Shown here piece by piece: positions 23,941 to 31,636 of a stretch of 64,000 nucleotides of DNA; within the stretch, counting starts at the first letter, position 1; the number at the start of each line of letters is the position of its first letter. The notes beneath the pieces were generated by a model. The model was not told where the DNA came from and made no database searches. It was given only the letters and a program-made list of their open reading frames with translations. Source of the DNA: JALYUA01 sp039933215. GTDB taxonomy: Bacteria; Acidobacteriota; Thermoanaerobaculia; UBA5066; Gp7-AA6. A program made the translations under genes and the position numbers. The stretch spans positions 5,615 through 69,614 of the forward strand of contig JBDTOO010000017.1 in NCBI GenBank assembly GCA_039933215.1, read 5' to 3'.

Positions 23941-25248
23941 ATGAGCAGCCAGTTTGCCCGCACGCCGAGGCGCATCGCCGTGATCGCGGGGATCCGCACG
24001 CCGTTCTCGCGTTCGGGAACGCTGTACGAGGACGTGACCGCGGTCGAGCTCGGCGGGATCGCCGTCAAGGAGCTCGTCGCCCGCTACGACGTCGACCCGG
24101 CGTCGATCGACGAGCTGATCTATGGGACGGTGATTCCCTCGGTGTCGCGGCCGAACATCGCGCGCGAGGTGCTCTTCGAGGCGAATCTCCCCAAACACAT
24201 TCCCGCGTCGTCCGTCGTGATGGCTTGCGCGTCTTCGAACCGCGCGATCACCGACTCGGCCGAGAAGATCGCGCTCGGGCTCGACCAGGCGGTGATCGCC
24301 GGAGGCTCCGAGTGCCTCTCGGACGTTCCGATTCTGTTTTCGCGTCCGTTCGCCAGGCGGCTGATGAAGCTGTCGAAGGCGAAGTCGCCGGCCGCGCGCG
24401 CGAAGGCGTTCGCGGGCTTCCGCGTCTCGGAGCTCGCGCCGAACCCGCCGGCGATCGCGGAGTACACGACGGGTCTCTCCATGGGTCAGTCGGCGGAGAA
24501 GATGGCGAAGGAGAACCGCATCTCGCGCGCGGCGCAGGACGAGCTCGCGCTGCGCAGTCATCGCCGCGCGGCTTCGGGCTGGGACATCGGCGTCCTCGGG
24601 GCGGAGACGTTCCCGGTCCCCGTGCCTCCGAAGTACGAGACCATGGCGACGATCGACAACAACGTCCGCCGGGACACGAGCCTCGAGCAGCTCGCTGCGC
24701 TCCGTCCCGTGTTCGACAAGGAGTACGGGAGCGTCACCGCCGGAAATTCCTCGCCGCTCACCGACGGCGCCTCCGCGATCCTGCTCATGTCCGAGGAGCG
24801 CGCGAAGGCGGAGGGAAGAAAACCGCTCGCGTTCATCCGATCCTGGGCCTACTCGGCGCTCGACCCCGGCGATCAGCTCCTGCAGGGTCCGGCCTACGCC
24901 GCGCCGAAGGCGCTCGACCGCGCGGGTCTCAAGCTCTCCGACATGGGGCGCGTCGAGATGCACGAAGCCTTCGCCGCGCAGGTCCTCTCGAATCTCCAGG
25001 CGTTTGCGTCTCCGGCGTTCGCGCGGGAGAAGCTCGGCCGGTCGGAGCCTCTCGGCGAGATCGACCCGACGATCCTGAACCTCTACGGCGGCTCGATCGC
25101 CATCGGACACCCCTTCGCGGCGACGGGCGCCCGCATCGTGACGACGCTCGCGCACGAGCTCGTGCGCTCCGGCAAGGAGTTCGGGCTCCTGACCGTCTGC
25201 GCCGCCGGCGCCCTCGGGCACGCGATGGTGCTCGAGAACGCCGGGTAA
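23941..25248 (+). CDS. fadI: FadI-type acetyl-CoA C-acyltransferase (3-ketoacyl-CoA thiolase)
   Basis: A 435-residue thiolase. The nucleophile is in VVMACASSNRAI (Cys at about residue 98), followed by IAGGSECLSDVP. The C-terminal motifs are MHEAFAAQ, NLYGGSIAIGHPFAATGAR (catalytic His) and TVCAAGALGHAMVLE (second Cys). The insert with LAPNPPAIAEYTTGLSMGQSAEKMAK is typical of FadI of anaerobic/accessory beta-oxidation rather than FadA. It cleaves 3-ketoacyl-CoA in the last beta-oxidation step. The usual FadJ partner is not next door. The ribosome site is weak and the leader carries the heptamer array. Convergent with the beta-lactamase-fold gene. Confidence 0.9.
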   Translation: MSSQFARTPRRIAVIAGIRTPFSRSGTLYEDVTAVELGGIAVKELVARYDVDPASIDELIYGTVIPSVSRPNIAREVLFEANLPKHIPASSVVMACASSNRAITDSAEKIALGLDQAVIAGGSECLSDVPILFSRPFARRLMKLSKAKSPAARAKAFAGFRVSELAPNPPAIAEYTTGLSMGQSAEKMAKENRISRAAQDELALRSHRRAASGWDIGVLGAETFPVPVPPKYETMATIDNNVRRDTSLEQLAALRPVFDKEYGSVTAGNSSPLTDGASAILLMSEERAKAEGRKPLAFIRSWAYSALDPGDQLLQGPAYAAPKALDRAGLKLSDMGRVEMHEAFAAQVLSNLQAFASPAFAREKLGRSEPLGEIDPTILNLYGGSIAIGHPFAATGARIVTTLAHELVRSGKEFGLLTVCAAGALGHAMVLENAG

Positions 25249-25274
25249 GGCGGCCCGGGCGCCGGCTCCCGGCG

Positions 25275-26714
25275 CTACTTCGCCATCCACTGGCCGATGC
25301 GCCGCCGCGTCTTCTCGGCGATCGGAGGGTCGTCGTTGGCGAGGACGATGATCGTGGTGCCGTTCTCGAAGTCGGCCTCGAGCACCGCGTTCGTCCCCGG
25401 AGATCCCCCGGCGAGCGCCTCGTCACCCCGCGCCGGTTCGCGCGGTGATCCCTTCGCCGCGCGCGCCCGGCCTGGCCGCGCGAGCTCGAGCTCTCCGCGC
25501 TGGAGGGCGCCCGCGAACTTCAGCAGGTCCCCGGCCGTCGAATAGACCCCCCCGGCGGAGCTTCCCCGGCCGGGCAGCGTGTCCGTGTTCGGACGGCGCG
25601 GCGCGCCCGGCCCGCCGGGACCGGACTCGTTGCGGCGGGTGTAGCCCGTCGCCCTGTTCGGCGTCGGCTCGTCGACGGCGAAGAACTCCGTATCGGCCAT
25701 CCCCGCGGGCGCGAAGACGGCCTCCCGCACGTAATCCCGGTACTTCTTCCCCGTGACCTTCTCGATCATCAGGCCGAGGACCACGTACCCTGCGTTGGAG
25801 TACTCGTTTCCCCGTCCAGGCTCGAAGCGCAGCGGTTTCTTCTCGAAGAGCGGAAGGTAATCGGCGAGCTCCCGGATCCGGCTCTTGTCGGCGGCTGCGA
25901 ACTCCGGCCCGAAGAAGTCGCCGAGGCCCGACGTCATCTCGATCAGCTGGGCGACGGTGATCCGGTCTGCCGATGGCAGCTTCGAGTCGGGCAGCACGTG
26001 GAGGATCGTGTCGGACCATGAGAGCCGGCCCTCGTCCACGAGCTTCGCGACGGCCGCGCTCGTGAACGCCTTGCCGATCGACGCGATGTTGAACTTCGTG
26101 TCGAGCGTGTTCGGGATCCGCCGTTCCCGGTCGGCGAGGCCGAAAGCCTTCGCGTAGAAAGGCCTGCCTGCCCGCGCGAGCAGCACGACTCCGGAGAACT
26201 CGTCGGCGCCGGCGAGCTTCGCGAGCCAGGCGTCGGTGGCCGCCGCGACCTCGCGGTCCGAGCCCTTCGGCTTCTCCGCCGGCTCGATGGGTCCGTCCTG
26301 TTCCCGCCCGCCTCCGGCTTCCATACGGACGCCGCGGATTCCGCGAAACGGGGAGGACTCGAGCTCGAGCGCCACGGTGAGCTCCTCGCCCTTCTTCTTC
26401 GAGCGCGCGACGAACTTCGCATTGCCGTCGGCCGCCGCGATCACCCGAACGAGCTCCAGGGGGCCGAGGTTCGCCGCCATCGCGACGATGCGCTCGACGC
26501 GCTGCTCGAGCGGAACGGCCTTGCGGGCGCCCTCCGAGAAGTTTTTCTCGACGAATTCGCGGGCCGACGCGGCGTCGCCCTTCTCAGACATCGCGAGGAA
26601 GGCGCGGATGCGCTCCCCCTCGACAGTCTTCGGGATCCCGGGAGAGTCGGCGGAGAGACGGGCGGCGGAGACACCGAGCAGGACGAGGAGGGAGACGATC
26701 TTTCGGACGTTCAT
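25275..26714 (-). CDS. Secreted serine hydrolase, beta-lactamase/penicillin-binding fold
   Basis: A 479-residue exported protein with a signal peptide (about residues 1-22). Residues 25-140 are an extra N-terminal domain of the kind found in class C-like hydrolases of Acidobacteria. The class C/DD-peptidase fold (about 165-475) has the nucleophile motif NIASIGKAFT (SxxK), EYSNAGY (YxN) and a late GGSPGTNA in place of KTG. Likely an esterase, D-aminopeptidase or DD-peptidase rather than an antibiotic beta-lactamase. AAAGGAG precedes the ATG at 26714, which overlaps the stop of the S41 peptidase gene (ATGA). Last gene of a four-gene operon with a two-component system. Confidence 0.85.
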   Translation of the reverse strand: MNVRKIVSLLVLLGVSAARLSADSPGIPKTVEGERIRAFLAMSEKGDAASAREFVEKNFSEGARKAVPLEQRVERIVAMAANLGPLELVRVIAAADGNAKFVARSKKKGEELTVALELESSPFRGIRGVRMEAGGGREQDGPIEPAEKPKGSDREVAAATDAWLAKLAGADEFSGVVLLARAGRPFYAKAFGLADRERRIPNTLDTKFNIASIGKAFTSAAVAKLVDEGRLSWSDTILHVLPDSKLPSADRITVAQLIEMTSGLGDFFGPEFAAADKSRIRELADYLPLFEKKPLRFEPGRGNEYSNAGYVVLGLMIEKVTGKKYRDYVREAVFAPAGMADTEFFAVDEPTPNRATGYTRRNESGPGGPGAPRRPNTDTLPGRGSSAGGVYSTAGDLLKFAGALQRGELELARPGRARAAKGSPREPARGDEALAGGSPGTNAVLEADFENGTTIIVLANDDPPIAEKTRRRIGQWMAK

Positions 26715-28150
26715 CGAGGCTCCTTTGCGGCGTTTTCGGAGGGCGCCTCGCGCGGAAAGCGCTCGAGGGTCCCGTCTATTCGATCGAGAACGAGCTCCGT
26801 CAGGCGTCCGCCCGCATCGCGGCCGAAGGTCGCCCGCGTCTGCTCGTCCCATGAGAACGCGTCCTTCCCAACGGGCACGAGAGTCCGGGTCCGGCCCGTC
26901 GGCGTCCGGCAGACAAGGCGGGATCCCTCGATCGCGACTTCGCGCTCGCCGTAGCGGCCGGCGTAGGCGCGGAGCGTTTCGACCGCGGGATCGGGGCGGC
27001 TCGACGCCTCGACGCGCTCGAGGGCCCAGGCGATCTCCCGCCGGCGCTTCTCGTCCGTTGCGCCCGAGAGCAGCTTTTTGAGCGCGGCCGCGTGAGCGAC
27101 GGAAAGAGCGGAGGCGGAGACCGACGCCACGTCAGGCCGGACGCCCTCGCCCTCCCATCCCTTTCCGGTCTTCGGGTGGATCGGCCGTCCCACCGAGACG
27201 GAGAGCACGAGATCCTCCCCGACGGGAAGCAGCGCGGCGTTGTGGCCCGCCCCCGCCGTCCGTTCGCCGACGACGGTCGCCCGGCCGAACTGCTGGAGCA
27301 GATACGCGAAAGACTCGCCGGCGGACGCGGTGCGCGGCGAGACGAGGATCCAGAGATCCGTCGAAGGGAGACGGCGGCCCGGGAGATCCTCTTCCGTGTA
27401 CTCGGTCGTCGTCTCGCCGGACGGGCGGTCGTAGCGGCGGAACAGCTCCCGGCGCTCCGGCCCGAAGAAGTAGCTCGCCAGAAAAGAGACCGAGCCCGGC
27501 GCGCCGCCCGGGCAATCCCGCAGGTCGACGACGATCGCGTCGGATCCCGCGAGAAACGCCATCGCCGCCGCGAGCGTGTCGCGGGAGAGTGGGAGCGGCT
27601 GGAACTCGCGCACGTCGAGGTAGCCGACGTTTCCGTCCATCCTCTCGGCCGCCCGCAGTCCGAAGTTGGTCCGGCGCGCCGCCTCCGCCCGCGCCGGATC
27701 GGGAGGCGCGGAGCCGCGGATCACGCGGATCGGGCCGGGTCCGCCCGGCGGAGCTCCCTCGGGCGGAGGACCGTCGATGACCGTCCGGCGGCTCCGCCCG
27801 CCTGGCATCCCGGATGCGTCGCGGCGGACCGAGAGGTGGCGGTCGCGCCCGATCTCCTGGAGATCGCGCGTGAGCCGGTCGCCCAGAGTCGAAGCGGATG
27901 CCGCTCGGTCGTAAGCGCCCGCCGCCGAGCGGGTCCGGAGTTCGGCTGCGATCCGGCGTCCGGCTTCGGGATCGACGTAGAGGTCGTCGATCGCCGTCGC
28001 CACGGCTTCGGCGACCTGACGCGCCCGGGCGGCGTCGAGCGACGGAGCGGTCTCCGGAGCCGCGGGCACGGCGGAGGCCGCTGACAGAAGAGCGGGACCG
28101 GCCAGGCCGATCGTGAGAGCCCGAACCCAGGTGCGGCGCGCTGAGAGCAT
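26711..28150 (-). CDS. Secreted S41 family peptidase (tail-specific protease/IRBP-like)
   Basis: A 479-residue exported protein. The signal peptide is at about 1-31, a helical N-terminal region at about 40-120, then the S41 catalytic domain (about 165-350) with NVGYLDVREF, IVVDLRDCPGG and the nucleophile motif SPRTASAGESFAYLLQ. A C-terminal beta domain follows (about 395-465). No PDZ domain is evident between the helical region and the core, as in IRBP-like members. It is translationally coupled to the serine hydrolase downstream and lies 46 bp after the sensor kinase gene, so the kinase/regulator pair probably controls both secreted enzymes. Confidence 0.85.
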   Translation of the reverse strand: MLSARRTWVRALTIGLAGPALLSAASAVPAAPETAPSLDAARARQVAEAVATAIDDLYVDPEAGRRIAAELRTRSAAGAYDRAASASTLGDRLTRDLQEIGRDRHLSVRRDASGMPGGRSRRTVIDGPPPEGAPPGGPGPIRVIRGSAPPDPARAEAARRTNFGLRAAERMDGNVGYLDVREFQPLPLSRDTLAAAMAFLAGSDAIVVDLRDCPGGAPGSVSFLASYFFGPERRELFRRYDRPSGETTTEYTEEDLPGRRLPSTDLWILVSPRTASAGESFAYLLQQFGRATVVGERTAGAGHNAALLPVGEDLVLSVSVGRPIHPKTGKGWEGEGVRPDVASVSASALSVAHAAALKKLLSGATDEKRRREIAWALERVEASSRPDPAVETLRAYAGRYGEREVAIEGSRLVCRTPTGRTRTLVPVGKDAFSWDEQTRATFGRDAGGRLTELVLDRIDGTLERFPREAPSENAAKEPR

Positions 28151-28196
28151 GAGCCTCCTCTTTTCCGGAGGACTCTAGGCGGCGGGAATGACGGCG

Positions 28197-29606
28197 TTAT
28201 GACGGCGCGGCGGGGAGCGTCAGGAAGACGACGGTGCCGCGCCCGACCTCGCTCTCGACGCGAGCCGAGCCGCTCTGCGCGAGCGCGAGGTGCTTCACGA
28301 TCGCGAGGCCGAGCCCGGAACCTCCCGTCGTCCGCGACCGCGACGGATCCGACCGGTAGAAGCGCTCGAAGACGTGGGGAAGATGCTCCGCGGGGATACC
28401 CCCGCCGGTGTCCGACACGGAGAACTCGACCGACGCGCCGCTGCGCGCGGCGGACAGCGCGATGCGCCCTCCCGCCGAAGTGTGGGCGAGCGAGTTCGTG
28501 ACGAGGTTGGCGAGCATCTGGGCCAGGCGCTCGCGGTCCGCGGTCGCGGCGGCGCCCGCCCCGGGAAGCACCTCGATCGCGACGCCCGCCTCCGCGGCGC
28601 GCGTGCGGGCCGCGGCGGCCGCGCGCTCCAGCGCCTCGCCGGCATCGACGCTCTCGAGCCGCAGCGCCAGCTGGCCGGCCTCCGCGAGCGCGAGATCCTG
28701 GAGATCGTCGACGAGCCGCTCGAGCAGGAGGGCGTCGTCGTGGAGGGAATCGATCACGGCGGAGTCCGGAGGAAGGAGCCCGTCCTGGAGCGCCTCGAGT
28801 TGAGCGCGGATGTTGGTCAGAGGGGTCCGCAGCTCGTGGGCGACGTCGGTCACGAGATTTCGCCGCAGCGCCTCGGCGCCCGCGATCGCGTCCGCCATGG
28901 AATTGAAGGAGCGCGCCAGCTCCCCGAGCTCGTCGTCGGCGCCCGCCGGCACCCGGACTCCGCGGTCGCCGAGCTCCATGCTTCGAGCCGCCGCGGTCAA
29001 CTTCTCGATGGGGCCGAGGATGCGGCGGGAGGTCGCGGCGATCACGAGCAGCGCGACGATCCCGGCGGCCGCGATGCCTCCGGCGAGCCACCGGTTGATC
29101 GACCCGCTCAGGTCGAGATTCGGCGCCACGGCGCCGGAGGGGAGGGCGAGCTCGTAGACCCGTCCGATCGGACGACCCTGCGGGTCCGAGAGCGCGGCGA
29201 ACGGGACGCGCACGAGGACGAACTGGCGGATCCGCGGCGGCTTGCCCGGCCATTCGATGCGGAGGCCTCCGTCCGGCCCCGGCTCGACGCGCGTCCGCTC
29301 GAGCGCGCGCGACCGGGCAACGACGCGGCCGGCGGGGTCGAGAGCGACCACCTCCCGCCCCGAGAGCTCGGCGGCCCGCCGGGCCGCCGCGTCGGCGTCG
29401 CGCCACCCTCCCGCCTGCCGGTAGTGCGCTTCGAGGATGCGGGCGGAGGCCGCCGGCGCGGCGCGGCCGCGCATCACCACGACGTCCTCGAAGCGGCGGA
29501 CCTCGACGCGCGTCATGCGGCTCGAGAAGAGGAGGAGCGCGGTCAGCACGGCCCCGAGGACGGCGGCCGTCGCCGCGATGAGGCGCGCCCGGAGACTGCG
29601 AATCAC
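28197..29606 (-). CDS. Sensor histidine kinase, BaeS/CpxA-type
   Basis: A 469-residue kinase. TM1 is at about residues 8-29, a periplasmic sensing region at about 30-165, and TM2 at about 170-190. Then come HAMP (RRILGPIEKLTAAARSMELGD), the H-box VAHELRTPLTNIRAQLEAL, N-box LANLVTNSLAHT, and G-boxes DTGGGIP and GSGLGLAI. The start is GTG at 29606, sharing GTGA with the stop of the response regulator gene, which sets both start and coupling. The signal is not predictable; the operon content (two secreted hydrolases) suggests envelope or substrate sensing. Confidence 0.9.
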   Translation of the reverse strand: MIRSLRARLIAATAAVLGAVLTALLLFSSRMTRVEVRRFEDVVVMRGRAAPAASARILEAHYRQAGGWRDADAAARRAAELSGREVVALDPAGRVVARSRALERTRVEPGPDGGLRIEWPGKPPRIRQFVLVRVPFAALSDPQGRPIGRVYELALPSGAVAPNLDLSGSINRWLAGGIAAAGIVALLVIAATSRRILGPIEKLTAAARSMELGDRGVRVPAGADDELGELARSFNSMADAIAGAEALRRNLVTDVAHELRTPLTNIRAQLEALQDGLLPPDSAVIDSLHDDALLLERLVDDLQDLALAEAGQLALRLESVDAGEALERAAAAARTRAAEAGVAIEVLPGAGAAATADRERLAQMLANLVTNSLAHTSAGGRIALSAARSGASVEFSVSDTGGGIPAEHLPHVFERFYRSDPSRSRTTGGSGLGLAIVKHLALAQSGSARVESEVGRGTVVFLTLPAAPS

Positions 29607-30310
29607 GACGGCGGGTCGGCGAGCTTGTAGCCGACTCCGAACACCGTCACGAGAAGCCTGGGCTTCCCGGGCTGCTCGACCTTCCGGCGCAGGCGCATGA
29701 CGTGCGCGTCGATCGTGCGCTCCAGGCCGTCGTACCCATCGCCGAACGCCCGCGTCACGAGCTCGGAGCGGCTGAAAGCGCGCTCCGGAGATCGGGCGAG
29801 CGCGGCGAGAAGGGCGAACTCGGCCGGCGGAAGATCCACCGGCCGCCCGCGCACGGTCGCTTCGTGCCGGTCCAGGTCGAGAACCATCGTCCGCGTCCGG
29901 ATCGAGCCGCGGGCCTCTCCGGGGAGCGGCCGCGTCCGGCGCAGGACCGCGCGGATGCGGGCGACGAGCTCGCGCGGCGAGAAGGGCTTGGTGACGTAGT
30001 CGTCCGCGCCGATCGCGAGTCCCTGAATCTTGTCGTCTTCCGTCGTGCGGGCGGTGAGGAAGACGATGGGGACTTCCGATTCGGCCCGCATCGCCCGAGC
30101 CAGGGAGAGCCCGTCGATTCCAGGCAGCATGACGTCCAGGACCAGGAGATCGGGGCCGCCCTCGCGGGCGAGGCGGAGACCCGCGGCGCCGTCGCGCGCT
30201 TCCAGCACGGCGAAGCCCGACCTCTCCAGGTACAGGCGGAGCGTCGCGGCGGTCTTGGGATCGTCCTCGACGACGAGGACCTTCGGCAAGGGCGGCACGC
30301 GTCGAGACAT
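29603..30310 (-). CDS. OmpR/PhoB-family response regulator
   Basis: A 235-residue regulator. The receiver (about 9-122) has VVEDD, the phospho-acceptor in LLVLDVMLPGIDG, the T in FLTARTTEDD and K in DYVTKPFSP. The winged-helix DNA-binding domain (about 135-230) has DLPPAEFALLAALARSPE and the recognition helix in TIDAHVMRLRRKVE. First gene of the operon regulator-kinase-S41 peptidase-serine hydrolase. A C/G-poor patch upstream of 30310 (TGTGACGGCGTTTTGACG around 30333-30350) could hold its promoter or autoregulatory site; this is not resolved. Confidence 0.92.
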   Translation of the reverse strand: MSRRVPPLPKVLVVEDDPKTAATLRLYLERSGFAVLEARDGAAGLRLAREGGPDLLVLDVMLPGIDGLSLARAMRAESEVPIVFLTARTTEDDKIQGLAIGADDYVTKPFSPRELVARIRAVLRRTRPLPGEARGSIRTRTMVLDLDRHEATVRGRPVDLPPAEFALLAALARSPERAFSRSELVTRAFGDGYDGLERTIDAHVMRLRRKVEQPGKPRLLVTVFGVGYKLADPPS

Positions 30311-30406
30311 GGGCCGTCCCAGTGTATGGGTCCGTTGTGACGGCGTTTTGACGAAACAACCGGGCGGAGGGAAGGCGGTCCGCCCTCCCTCCGGCCGGCC
30401 GCGGGC

Positions 30407-31456
30407 TCACGCCTTCAGCCGGGTGATCGCGTCCTGGATCCGCTTCTTCTGCGCCTCGGGCGCCATCGAGAGCGCCTTGCCGTAGAACTCGGCTGCGAGC
30501 TTCTTGTCGCCCTTCGTCGCGTATCCCTCGGCGAGGCTGTCATACGCGTTCCACGAGGCGGGGTAGTCCTTCACGTTCTTGCGGAAGACGGCGATGGCCT
30601 CGTCGTACTTCTTTTCGGCGAGGAGCTGGTACCCGTAAAGGTTGTACTCCGGCTCCCTGGCGACCTGGAGCGCGCGCGCGCGCAGGGCGGCCGCCGCCTT
30701 CGCGTCTCCCTTCAGCTCGATAAGTCCGGCCTTCGTGCGGAGGTTGTTGAAATTTTCGTTCAGGCCGATCGAGCGGTCCGCCCATCCGAGCGCCTCTTCC
30801 ACGTTGCCCGTCTCCGCGCGGAGCGAGTAGGCGGCCGCCTGATTCCAGCCCTGCCACCCGAAACGCGGAAGGCCGCGGAGTTGATCGCGGATGCTGGCCA
30901 GCGCGACGGCCTTCGTGTCGATCTGGATCGCGATCGGAACTTCGAGCTTCTCCCAGTGGAGCACGGCGGTTACGGAGGTTTCGGTCGGATCGTCGAAGCG
31001 GTAGGAGAGCCGCTCCTCGAACGCCGCCGGCCTGGGATGCACGGTCACGCGCGCCGCGTCCTCTTTTTCGTCGTAGCTGAAGCTGCCCCAGGCGAGATGC
31101 TGCTTCGAAAAGGCGACCGTCCAGTCGGCCTCCGTCGGGAGCATGTGGACGCCGTAGGTCCCGGCCTCGAGAGCTTTTCCCTCGACAGTCACCGGAGAGG
31201 AGAACTGGATCGTCGTGTTCTCGTTGGCGCCCGCACGCCAGACTTCTTTCCAGGGAACGAGCTCTCCGAAGACCTTCCGCTTGTTGACCGCCGGGCGGTG
31301 GTACGAGATCTCGATGTCCGTCAGGCCGACTCTCTGGGACACGGTCGCCCTCGGGCTCGCTTCGGGAAGAGTCAGGCCGGCCTGGCCGGCCGCGGGAAGC
31401 GCGGCGAGGATCGCGATCGCTGCGGGAAAAAGGGCGCGCGAAATGGAGCGGTTCAT
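30407..31456 (-). CDS. Secreted DUF2911 protein with C-terminal TPR region
   Basis: A 349-residue exported protein with a signal peptide (about residues 1-24). The DUF2911 domain (about 30-175) has TDIEISYHRPAVNKRKVFGE and VWRAGANENTTIQFSSPV. It is followed by four or five TPR-like helical pairs (about 195-345), including EAIAVFRKNVKDYPASWNAYDSLAEGY. DUF2911 has no known activity and is common in Bacteroidota and Acidobacteriota. CGAGGAGGTCCC precedes the ATG at 31456. Single gene on this strand, divergent from the DUF393 fusion. Confidence 0.85.
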   Translation of the reverse strand: MNRSISRALFPAAIAILAALPAAGQAGLTLPEASPRATVSQRVGLTDIEISYHRPAVNKRKVFGELVPWKEVWRAGANENTTIQFSSPVTVEGKALEAGTYGVHMLPTEADWTVAFSKQHLAWGSFSYDEKEDAARVTVHPRPAAFEERLSYRFDDPTETSVTAVLHWEKLEVPIAIQIDTKAVALASIRDQLRGLPRFGWQGWNQAAAYSLRAETGNVEEALGWADRSIGLNENFNNLRTKAGLIELKGDAKAAAALRARALQVAREPEYNLYGYQLLAEKKYDEAIAVFRKNVKDYPASWNAYDSLAEGYATKGDKKLAAEFYGKALSMAPEAQKKRIQDAITRLKA

Positions 31457-31636
31457 GGGACCTCCTCGATCGATGGAACGTTTCCCCGTGTTACGGGAGC
31501 AGGCGCCCGGGGTTTCGAGGAACGCGCGTCCTGGTCGATTCGCCGGTGTGCCGGGATGGGTCCGCGCGACGAAATGTCGCCCCCGCCGCTCCGCGGCCGG
31601 CCGAGGGGACCAGGGGCCTGAGAATAGACTTCCGCC

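Noticed and set aside
26711..30310. Antibiotic resistance (beta-lactamase) operon
   Set aside because: The SxxK and YxN motifs are shared with esterases and DD-peptidases, the KTG box is replaced, and an S41 protease partner fits a cell-envelope or peptide role better.
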